Assembly (NCBI GenBank): GCA_028717465.1 | Contig: JAQUNS010000050.1 | Location: forward strand, 1 to 5,730 | Direction of reading: 5' to 3' | Origin: Candidatus Omnitrophota bacterium | GTDB lineage: Bacteria > Omnitrophota > Gorgyraeia > Kaelpiales > Kaelpiaceae | Length of the DNA stretch: 5,730 nucleotides | Made by a program: the position numbers and the translations under genes | The notes under the pieces: model-generated | The model's database searches: none | What the model was told of the DNA's origin: nothing | What the model saw: the letters and a program-made list of their open reading frames with translations, nothing else | Shown here: in pieces, positions 1 to 5,730 of the stretch | Layout: every line of letters starts with the position of its first letter | How positions within the stretch are numbered: the stretch's first letter is position 1

Positions 1-3000
1 CCCTCAAGAAAAAGGACCTGCTTACTGAAGCTAAATATCAGGAACTGCGCGCTAAATACGGAAATAAATTTAAAGCAGGCACTGGTGCCGAAGCAATCAA
101 GGAGCTTGTTAAAGAATTAGAACTGACAAAAATTTCTAAAGATATAAAGAAAAAACTAGCCGGAGTGCCGGTAGAAAAAATCTCTAAAAAACAGACCAAG
201 CGGCTCAGGGTCGTTGAAGAGATGAAGCGTTCCGGCAATAGCCCGGAGTGGATGATACTGGATCTTTTGCCGGTGATTCCGCCCGATTTAAGGCCGCTAG
301 TTCCTTTAGACGGCGGGAGATTTGCTACCAGCGATTTAAATGATCTTTACCGCAGGGTTATAAATAGAAATAACCGGCTGAAAAAACTTATCGAGTTGAA
401 GGCTCCGGAGATTATAGTCAGAAACGAAAAAAGGATGCTTCAGGAGTCTGTCGATGCTTTATTTGAAAACGGCAGGCATGGCAGGGCTGTTATGGGGCAT
501 GGCAACAGGCCGTTGAAATCCATCTCTGATATGCTTAAAGGCAAGCAAGGCAGATTTCGCCAGAATCTTTTAGGCAAGAGGGTGGATTATTCCGGCAGAA
601 GCGTTATTGTTGTAGGTCCTGAATTAAAGATATATGAGTGCGGACTGCCTAAAATAATGGCTCTGGAATTATTTGAGCCTTTTATATTAAGAAAACTAAG
701 AGAGCGAGGCCATGTCCATACTATTAAAAGCGCCCGCAAGATTATTGAAAAGGCAACCGAAGAGGTCTGGGAGATACTGGAAGAAGTCATAAGGGATCAC
801 CCTGTGCTTTTAAACAGAGCTCCTACATTGCACAGGCTCGGCATACAGGCATTTCAACCCAAGTTAGTGGAAGGCAAGGCTATCCAAATACATCCTTTGG
901 TCTGTACGCCTTTTAACGCTGATTTTGACGGAGACCAGATGGCTGTCCATGTTCCTCTTTCAATAGAGGCTCAGATGGAGTCACGCCTTTTGATGCTGGC
1001 ATCTAATAATCTTTTCTCTCCTTCCAATGGCGGGCCGTTAGTAGCTCCGACCCAGGATGTTGTTTTAGGCCTGTACTATATGACTAAGACCAAGAACGGA
1101 GTAAGAGGAGAAGGCAATAAATTTAATAGCATTGAAGATATTATTTACGCTTATAACGACGGTGAGGTTGCCTTACATGCCAAAATAAAACTTATTCAGG
1201 GCGGGACAGTTTTTGACACGACTGTAGGCAGGGCATTGTTCAACAGCATTTTGCCTAAAGATATGCCGTTTATAAACGCTCTTTTGAATAAAGGCAAGAT
1301 ATCTGAAATTATTAAAGATGCCCATAAAATATGTGGGCACCATGCGGCGGTTAAACTTCAGGATGACATGAAACTCATGGGCTTTGAATACGCAACCAAA
1401 GCCGGGATCTCTATGGCCGTAGACGACTTGAAGATTCCTAACTTAAAAGGGGAAGTTGTTGCCAAAGCCAGGTCTGAAGTTTTAAAAGTTGAGAATGAAT
1501 ACAAGAAAGGTTTTATCACCGATGGTGAGCGTTACAATAAAGTCATAGATATTTGGACCCATGCAACAGATAGCATAGAAGATGAAACATTCAAAGAGAT
1601 GGCTGAATTTAACCCTCCATTTATGATGGCGGATTCCGGTGCCAGAGGTTCTCGCCAGCAGATAAGGCAGCTTTGCGGCATGAGAGGTTTGATGGCTAAA
1701 CCCTCAGGAGAGATAATCGAACATCCTATTATAGCCAATTTCAGGGAAGGCCTTTCGGTTTTAGAGTACTTCATATCTACTCACGGTGCCAGGAAAGGGC
1801 TTGCTGATACTGCATTAAAGACAGCCGATGCCGGATACCTGACCAGAAGGCTTGTGGATGTTGCTCAGGATGTATTGATAAGTGAAGAAGACTGTAAAAC
1901 CGTAAATGGGATATTCGTATCTGCTATTATCGAAGGCGATGAAGTCGTTGTTCCTCTAAGGGAGAGAGTTATAGGCCGAATCGCTTGCGATAATATAGTT
2001 GATATTGTAACCGATCAGGTAATCGTTAAGTCCGGAGAGTTAATAGATGAACTTAAAGCAGTTAAGATGGAAGAGCTGGGTATCGAGAAAATAAAGATTA
2101 GAAGTACTTTGACTTGCGAGACTAAGAATGGTGTCTGCAGGCTATGCTACGGTTTAAATCTTGCCACAGGCCAGATGGCAGAGATGGGCGAGGCTGTGGG
2201 TATTGTAGCGGCTCAGTCTATCGGAGAACCGGGTACTCAGCTTACCATGAGAACATTCCACATAGGAGGAACTGCTACCAGAATAATTGAGCAGTCTCAT
2301 GTTGCATCAAGGTATGACGGTTACATCAAATACCACAACCTTAAATTTGCTGAAAAAGACAACCTGTTTGTAGTATTGAACAGAAACGGACAGGTAAGTA
2401 TAAATGACGAAACCGAAAGAGAGCTGGAGAGATTTGCCCTGCCTCAGGGTTCGGTTTTGAAGTTTAAAGACGGTTCTGTGGTTAAAAAAGGAGAAATTTT
2501 TGCTGAATGGGACCCCTATACTTCCCCGATTCTTACAGAGATATCCGGTGTTGTAAAATACGAAGATATCGAATTAGAGCATACTGTAAAAGAGGAATAT
2601 GACGAGGTAAGCGGGCATACCAGGCTTGTAGTTATAGAATATAAAGGAGACTATCATCCTCAGATTCTTGTGCTTAACGAAGACGAAACAGAAGTTCTGG
2701 GGTTTTATCCGCTGCCTCCGGGGGCAATTGTTCTCTCTAAAGACGGACAGAAGGTCTCATCCGGAGATACTCTTGCCAAGACAGCGCGTAAGCTTATTAA
2801 GACTCGCGATATCACTGGAGGTTTGCCTAGAGTTGCTGAGCTGTTTGAAGCCAGAAAACCAAAGAATCCGGCTATAGTATCTGAGATTGACGGAATAGTG
2901 GAATTCGGTCCTTTCAAGAAAGGCCAAAGGAAGATTATAGTCAAAAGCGAGACCGGTATGACTAAAGAATACAATATCCCGCACGGTAAACACTTGAATG

Positions 3001-3545
3001 TTTACCGGGGAGATCACGTCGAAGCCGGAACAGATCTTACTGACGGCCCGATGGTATTGCAGGATATTTTAAATGTTTGCGGAGAGAAGAAGCTTCAGGA
3101 ATATTTAATCAATGAAGTTCAGGAAGTATACCGTTTGCAGGGTGTCAAGATAAACGACAAACATATTGAGATTATAATAAAACAGATGGTAAGAAAAGTA
3201 AGAATAGAGGATCCGGGCGATACCGAATTTCTGTATGGCCAGGAGGTTGATAAATTTATATTCAGAGAAGAGAACGAGAGAGTCATTAAAAAAGGCGGTA
3301 AAGCTGCCAAAGGAAAATTGATCTTGCAGGGTATTACAAAAGCTTCTCTGACCACAGAGAGTTGGATATCTTCAGCCAGTTTCCAGGAGACAACCAGGGT
3401 GCTTACCGATGCTGCTACTGCCGGCAGATCCGATCCTCTTAAAGGCTTAAAGGAGAATGTTATTGTCGGACATTTGATACCGGCCGGCACAGGTTATAAA
3501 ATTCACAGAGATATAGATCTGGTAAAAAAGGACAAGGAGAGCTAA
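1..3545 (+). CDS. rpoC: DNA-directed RNA polymerase subunit beta' (5'-truncated by window edge)
   Basis: This is the largest catalytic subunit of bacterial RNA polymerase. The reading frame is open from base 3, giving 1180 residues before the TAA stop; alignment by eye to E. coli beta' suggests about 150 N-terminal residues, including the first zinc finger, lie outside the window. Visible in order (window residues): the clamp-helix region that contacts sigma (about 111-155, NRNNRLKKL), the Mg-binding NADFDGDQM motif with D307, D309 and D311, the bridge helix around [17 protein letters not shown] (592-608), the second zinc site (C631, C705, C712, C715), and the trigger loop MRTFHIGG (749-756) with the catalytic-type His753. 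A long insertion follows in the trigger loop, then DITGGLPRV and the conserved C-terminal part ending soon after [12 protein letters not shown]. All catalytic residues checked are present. The GTG at 165 is internal and is not the start. rpsL follows after 2 nt. Confidence 0.98.
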   Translation, partial: LKKKDLLTEAKYQELRAKYGNKFKAGTGAEAIKELVKELELTKISKDIKKKLAGVPVEKISKKQTKRLRVVEEMKRSGNSPEWMILDLLPVIPPDLRPLVPLDGGRFATSDLNDLYRRVINRNNRLKKLIELKAPEIIVRNEKRMLQESVDALFENGRHGRAVMGHGNRPLKSISDMLKGKQGRFRQNLLGKRVDYSGRSVIVVGPELKIYECGLPKIMALELFEPFILRKLRERGHVHTIKSARKIIEKATEEVWEILEEVIRDHPVLLNRAPTLHRLGIQAFQPKLVEGKAIQIHPLVCTPFNADFDGDQMAVHVPLSIEAQMESRLLMLASNNLFSPSNGGPLVAPTQDVVLGLYYMTKTKNGVRGEGNKFNSIEDIIYAYNDGEVALHAKIKLIQGGTVFDTTVGRALFNSILPKDMPFINALLNKGKISEIIKDAHKICGHHAAVKLQDDMKLMGFEYATKAGISMAVDDLKIPNLKGEVVAKARSEVLKVENEYKKGFITDGERYNKVIDIWTHATDSIEDETFKEMAEFNPPFMMADSGARGSRQQIRQLCGMRGLMAKPSGEIIEHPIIANFREGLSVLEYFISTHGARKGLADTALKTADAGYLTRRLVDVAQDVLISEEDCKTVNGIFVSAIIEGDEVVVPLRERVIGRIACDNIVDIVTDQVIVKSGELIDELKAVKMEELGIEKIKIRSTLTCETKNGVCRLCYGLNLATGQMAEMGEAVGIVAAQSIGEPGTQLTMRTFHIGGTATRIIEQSHVASRYDGYIKYHNLKFAEKDNLFVVLNRNGQVSINDETERELERFALPQGSVLKFKDGSVVKKGEIFAEWDPYTSPILTEISGVVKYEDIELEHTVKEEYDEVSGHTRLVVIEYKGDYHPQILVLNEDETEVLGFYPLPPGAIVLSKDGQKVSSGDTLAKTARKLIKTRDITGGLPRVAELFEARKPKNPAIVSEIDGIVEFGPFKKGQRKIIVKSETGMTKEYNIPHGKHLNVYRGDHVEAGTDLTDGPMVLQDILNVCGEKKLQEYLINEVQEVYRLQGVKINDKHIEIIIKQMVRKVRIEDPGDTEFLYGQEVDKFIFREENERVIKKGGKAAKGKLILQGITKASLTTESWISSASFQETTRVLTDAATAGRSDPLKGLKENVIVGHLIPAGTGYKIHRDIDLVKKDKES
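2280..2798 (+). other. SI3-like insertion in the beta' trigger loop (domain within rpoC)
   Basis: About 173 residues (roughly window residues 760-932 of beta') lie between the first half of the trigger loop, ending near [12 protein letters not shown], and the second half, starting near [12 protein letters not shown]. This is the location of E. coli SI3, which is about 188 residues. The insert contains two similar segments of 21 residues each, beginning [11 protein letters not shown] (814-834) and [11 protein letters not shown] (905-925). Both have the pattern P-x-G, then KDG, V, then G and A, as expected of duplicated sandwich-barrel hybrid motifs. Motifs such as [14 protein letters not shown] resemble the E. 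coli WDPHTMPVITEVSG. The boundaries are estimated by eye. Confidence 0.85.
3534..3539 (+). promoter_or_regulatory. Shine-Dalgarno site of rpsL, inside rpoC
   Basis: AAGGAG ends 8 nt before the rpsL ATG and lies in the last codons of rpoC, so ribosomes finishing beta' pass over it. This supports translational coupling and confirms ATG 3548 as the start. Confidence 0.85.
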
Positions 3546-3547
3546 AC

Positions 3548-3922
3548 ATGCCTACAATTCAACAGTTGATAAGATTGGGCAGGCAGAAGAAACGCAAAAA
3601 GACTAAATCTCCGGCATTAAAAAGCTGCCCTCAGAGACGCGGCGTATGTATTCAAGTAAGGACTATGACTCCCAAAAAGCCGAACTCTGCTTTGAGAAAA
3701 GTTGCCAGGGTCAGGCTTACTACAGGCATAGAAGTCACATCGTATATACCTGGAGAGGGCCATAACTTGCAGGAGCATTCCATTGTGCTGGTCAGAGGCG
3801 GCAGAGTAAAGGATCTTCCTGGTGTCAGGTACCATATTGTAAGAGGCACTCTTGATGCCGGCGGAGTCGAGAATAGAATGAAATCCCGTTCTAAGTATGG
3901 AACAAAGAGGCCTAAGAAATGA
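3548..3922 (+). CDS. rpsL: 30S ribosomal protein S12
   Basis: S12 sits at the decoding centre of the small subunit and contacts 16S rRNA helices that monitor codon-anticodon pairing. The protein is 124 residues, the same length as in E. coli, and collinear with it throughout. Diagnostic stretches are CPQRRGVC (27-34), [17 protein letters not shown] (41-57), EGHNLQEHS (70-78), [14 protein letters not shown] (83-96) and the C-terminus [10 protein letters not shown]. Lys43 and Lys88, the positions usually changed in streptomycin resistance, are both wild type, so the sequence predicts no S12-based resistance. Asp89, the residue methylthiolated by RimO in E. coli, is also present. ATG 3548 matches the family N-terminus and has a good SD sequence. 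The gene begins 2 nt after the rpoC stop. Thirteen of its 16 arginine codons are AGA or AGG. Confidence 0.99.
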   Translation: MPTIQQLIRLGRQKKRKKTKSPALKSCPQRRGVCIQVRTMTPKKPNSALRKVARVRLTTGIEVTSYIPGEGHNLQEHSIVLVRGGRVKDLPGVRYHIVRGTLDAGGVENRMKSRSKYGTKRPKK

Positions 3923-3957
3923 AATCTTTATCTCAGATGTTTGGTAAATTAAGATTT
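3922..3957 (+). promoter_or_regulatory. Weak hairpin between rpsL and rpsG
   Basis: AAATCTT (3922-3928) and AAGATTT (3951-3957) are a perfect 7-bp inverted repeat. After one T-T mismatch, two more A-T pairs can form (3930-3931 with 3948-3949). The 3' arm ends 3 nt before the rpsG SD GGAGGT. In E. coli the rpsL-rpsG spacer (about 100 nt) is the target of translational repression by S7; whether this shorter spacer has that role cannot be told from sequence. The stem is AT-rich, lacks a trailing T-run, and is unlikely to be a terminator. Confidence 0.3.
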
Positions 3958-3960
3958 AAC

Positions 3961-3966
3961 GGAGGT
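3961..3966 (+). promoter_or_regulatory. Shine-Dalgarno site of rpsG
   Basis: GGAGGT lies 10 nt upstream of ATG 3977. It is the strongest ribosome-binding site in the window and fixes the rpsG start. Confidence 0.85.
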
Positions 3967-3976
3967 AATTGATAAT

Positions 3977-4456
3977 ATGAGAAGGAGAAGATCCGAAAAG
4001 AGAAAAACAGCCGCTGATCCGATTTATGACAGCGCTTTAGTGCAGAAAATGATTAATATGATAACATGGGACGGCAAGAAATTTGCTTCTGAGAAGATAA
4101 TTTATGGCGCTTTTGAGATAATCAAAAAAAAGTTGAATAAAAATACCAACCAGGATGTTTTAGAGGTTGTAAAAAAGGCTGTAGAAAATGTGAAACCAAA
4201 AGTCGAAGTAAGGCCCAGGCGTGTAGGCGGGGCTACTTTCCAGGTTCCGGTTGAGGTGCCTCAAAATAGAGCCCTTTCTTTAGCAATGCGCTGGATAAGA
4301 GAGTCTGTGAGGTCTAAAAAAGGTAAATCTATGGAAGATAAGCTTGCTCAGGAGCTGATGGATGCCTATAGAGGTGAAGGAGCTGCTGCTAAAAAGAGAG
4401 AGGATACTCATAAGATGGCAGAGGCCAATAGGGCTTTTGCGCATTATAGATGGTAG
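3977..4456 (+). CDS. rpsG: 30S ribosomal protein S7
   Basis: S7 binds the 3' major domain of 16S rRNA, starts assembly of the 30S head, and lies near the E-site and the mRNA exit channel. The protein is 159 residues, normal for bacterial S7. Visible family features are the basic N-terminus MRRRRSEKR, the segment [28 protein letters not shown] (residues 14-41, quoted in parts: [10 protein letters not shown], then [11 protein letters not shown]), the beta-hairpin core [19 protein letters not shown] (77-94), the helix [12 protein letters not shown] (99-110), and the C-terminus [14 protein letters not shown]. The start is set by the family N-terminus and by GGAGGT upstream. It follows rpsL by 54 nt and precedes fusA by 44 nt. 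In E. coli S7 represses its own operon at the translational level; any equivalent here would have to act through a shorter spacer. Confidence 0.99.
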   Translation: MRRRRSEKRKTAADPIYDSALVQKMINMITWDGKKFASEKIIYGAFEIIKKKLNKNTNQDVLEVVKKAVENVKPKVEVRPRRVGGATFQVPVEVPQNRALSLAMRWIRESVRSKKGKSMEDKLAQELMDAYRGEGAAAKKREDTHKMAEANRAFAHYRW

Positions 4457-4476
4457 ATTTATTTACAGACGGCATA

Positions 4477-4491
4477 TTTAATGTAATTAAA
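4477..4491 (+). other. Small AT palindrome before fusA
   Basis: TTTAAT (4477-4482) and ATTAAA (4486-4491) are perfect inverted copies around a 3-nt loop, just upstream of the fusA start. All pairs are A-T and the stem is 6 bp, so it would be barely stable. It is probably a base-composition effect; no function is claimed. Confidence 0.12.
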
Positions 4492-4500
4492 GAAAGACAA

Positions 4501-5730
4501 ATGGAATCCGACATAAAAAAAGTTAGAAATATCGGGATTATCGCCCACATCGATGCCGGTAAGACTACTACTACCGAGCGCATGCTTTATTATTCCGGCA
4601 AATCTTATAAGATGGGCGAAGTTCATGAAGGCACTACCGTCATGGACTGGATGAAGCAGGAGAAGGAGCGCGGCATTACTATTACTGCAGCCTGCACAAC
4701 AATCCCCTGGCACAACAAAAGCATTAATATAATAGATACTCCCGGCCATGTGGATTTTACGGCAGAGGTTGAAAGGTCTCTAAAAGTTTTGGATTCTGCT
4801 GTTGTAATATTCTGTGCCGTGGAAGGCGTAGAGGCGCAGTCTGAGACTGTTTGGCGTCAGGCCGAAAAATATAAAGTACCCAGGATTGCCTATGTCAATA
4901 AAATGGATAGGGTCGGGTCTGATTTCTATGGCTGCTTAAAGGACATGAAAGAAAAATTGGCGGCAAACCCTCTTGTTCTTCATGTGCCGATAGGCAGCGA
5001 GTCTGATTTTAGGGGGATGGTCGATATCGTAGAGATGAAGGCTATACTATATAGCGATGAGACAGGGCAGAAGTTTCAATATTCGGATATACCGCAGGAG
5101 ATTTCAGAAAAAGCAGATAAATATAGGGAAAAGTTAATAGAAAAGATAGCCGAGTTTGACGATAGTCTGTTTGAAAAATATATTCACGGCCACAAGATAG
5201 ACTCCAAGAGCATTAAAAAAGTTATAAGAAAAGCGACCGTTAATTGCAAAGTAGTCCCTGTCTTATGCGGTTCTTCGTTTAAAAATAAGGGTATCCAGTT
5301 TCTCTTAGATGCTGTATGTGATTATCTTCCTTCGCCGCTGGATGTCCCGCCTATATCCGGCATAAATCCTGATACCAACAATACTGAAATTAGAGAGCCC
5401 AAAGAAGATGCTCCATTCTCCGGTTTGTGTTTTAAGATTACAACCGATCCTTTCGTAGGAAAGCTGAATTATGTCCGCGTATATTCCGGCCAGATCAAGA
5501 GCGGTACTTATACATACAATGTCAATAAACAAAAGAAAGAGAGAGTGACTAAGCTGCTTCAGATGCATGCCGATAAGAAGGAACCCAGAGATTCTATACA
5601 GGCTGGCGACATAGTTGCGGTTGTTGGCCTAAGGAATACTTCTACCGGAGATACTCTTAGCGACGAAGATAGCCCGATACTTTTAGAGAGTATGCAGTTT
5701 CCGGATCCGGTCATATCTTTGGCTATAGAA
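4501..5730 (+). CDS. fusA: Elongation factor G (3'-truncated by window edge)
   Basis: EF-G is the GTPase that translocates tRNAs and mRNA through the ribosome and helps recycle ribosomes. The frame is open to the window end and shows 410 of roughly 700 residues. GTP-binding motifs (from ATG 4501) are G1 AHIDAGKT (15-22), switch I with RGIT (57-60), G3 DTPGH (79-83) with catalytic-type His83, G4 NKMD (133-136), and G5 CGSSF (256-260). The EF-G G' insert lies between G4 and G5. Domain II runs from about residue 304 (APFSG, then TTDPFVGKL) through RVYSG and STGDTL, and the window ends as domain III begins near [10 protein letters not shown]. All motifs are intact. ATG 4501 places RNIGI two residues closer to the start than in E. 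coli, so it is preferred, but its SD sequence is weak. An in-frame ATG at 4450 overlapping the rpsG stop would add 17 residues. Confidence 0.97.
   Translation, partial: MESDIKKVRNIGIIAHIDAGKTTTTERMLYYSGKSYKMGEVHEGTTVMDWMKQEKERGITITAACTTIPWHNKSINIIDTPGHVDFTAEVERSLKVLDSAVVIFCAVEGVEAQSETVWRQAEKYKVPRIAYVNKMDRVGSDFYGCLKDMKEKLAANPLVLHVPIGSESDFRGMVDIVEMKAILYSDETGQKFQYSDIPQEISEKADKYREKLIEKIAEFDDSLFEKYIHGHKIDSKSIKKVIRKATVNCKVVPVLCGSSFKNKGIQFLLDAVCDYLPSPLDVPPISGINPDTNNTEIREPKEDAPFSGLCFKITTDPFVGKLNYVRVYSGQIKSGTYTYNVNKQKKERVTKLLQMHADKKEPRDSIQAGDIVAVVGLRNTSTGDTLSDEDSPILLESMQFPDPVISLAIE

Larger units (their letters stand above)
3919..3972 (+). other. Possible 17-codon ORF between rpsL and rpsG (speculative)
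   Basis: An ATG overlaps the rpsL stop codon in an ATGA arrangement. It opens a frame of 17 codons ([17 protein letters not shown]) ending in TGA 4 nt before the rpsG start. AAGAGG at 3905-3910 lies 8 nt upstream of the ATG and could serve as a weak SD. The frame passes through the rpsG SD, so translation would move ribosomes onto the rpsG start. No homology is recognised, and a short open frame of this size arises easily by chance. Confidence 0.15.

Noticed and set aside
2668..2877. 69-codon + strand frame overlapping rpoC in another frame
   Set aside because: It lies wholly within the conserved SI3/trigger-loop coding region of rpoC and has no ribosome-binding or homology support.
3119..3490. 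123-codon open frame on the - strand inside rpoC
   Set aside because: It lies opposite strongly conserved beta' coding sequence, resembles no known protein, has no context, and is a shadow of the codon usage of rpoC. The same holds for the other - strand frames in rpoC, rpsL, rpsG and fusA.
165..3545. GTG at 165 as the start of rpoC
   Set aside because: The frame is open upstream to base 3, and the upstream residues ([19 protein letters not shown] and onward) align with internal beta' sequence, so the GTG is an internal valine codon.
3548..3922. Streptomycin-resistance allele of rpsL
   Set aside because: Lys43 and Lys88 are both present, which is the sensitive form.
3922..3957. Intrinsic terminator between rpsL and rpsG
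   Set aside because: The stem is AT-rich and short, no T-run follows, and the next bases are the rpsG SD; termination here would cut off rpsG and fusA.
1..5730. A novel defence, mobile or biosynthetic system
   Set aside because: All of the sequence except two spacers of 54 and 44 nt is accounted for by four universal housekeeping genes in a conserved order with intact catalytic and binding residues; there are no arrays, long repeats or unfamiliar genes.

Overview
This window is a conserved housekeeping locus: the end of the RNA polymerase rpoBC cluster running directly into the ribosomal str operon, all on the + strand. It holds the 3' part of rpoC (beta' subunit, 5' end outside the window), complete rpsL (S12), complete rpsG (S7) and the first part of fusA (EF-G, 3' end outside the window). 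No gene lies on the - strand. There are no RNA genes, mobile elements or CRISPR arrays, no stretch above 54 bases is without a gene, and I see no terminator or convincing promoter between the genes.

Layout. rpoC covers positions 1-3545 and lacks roughly 150 N-terminal residues. It stops 2 nt before the rpsL start, and the rpsL ribosome-binding site lies inside the last rpoC codons. rpsL (3548-3922) is followed by a 54-nt spacer with a short AT-rich hairpin and a strong Shine-Dalgarno (SD) sequence for rpsG (3977-4456). A 44-nt spacer with only a weak A-rich ribosome-binding site leads into fusA (from 4501). The spacing suggests one transcript, probably continuing from rpoB upstream and perhaps into tuf downstream. 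Such a transcript would tie production of RNA polymerase, two 30S proteins and the translocase together. S12 forms part of the decoding centre, S7 nucleates the 30S head, and EF-G drives translocation.

Organism. This is a bacterium. The beta' subunit has a long insertion in the trigger loop, like SI3 of E. coli, which is found in many Gram-negative lineages and absent from Firmicutes, Actinobacteria and Thermus. DNA is moderately AT-rich, and even the ribosomal protein genes favour AGA/AGG for arginine and use ATA for isoleucine often. This excludes an E. coli-like gammaproteobacterium. It would fit an uncultivated Gram-negative phylum such as Omnitrophota, but that placement is an inference from style and has low confidence.

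I found no previously undescribed system. The points worth a second look are small: the 2-nt rpoC/rpsL junction, a 17-codon ORF overlapping the rpsL stop, the hairpin before rpsG, an ambiguous fusA start, and the trigger-loop insertion.
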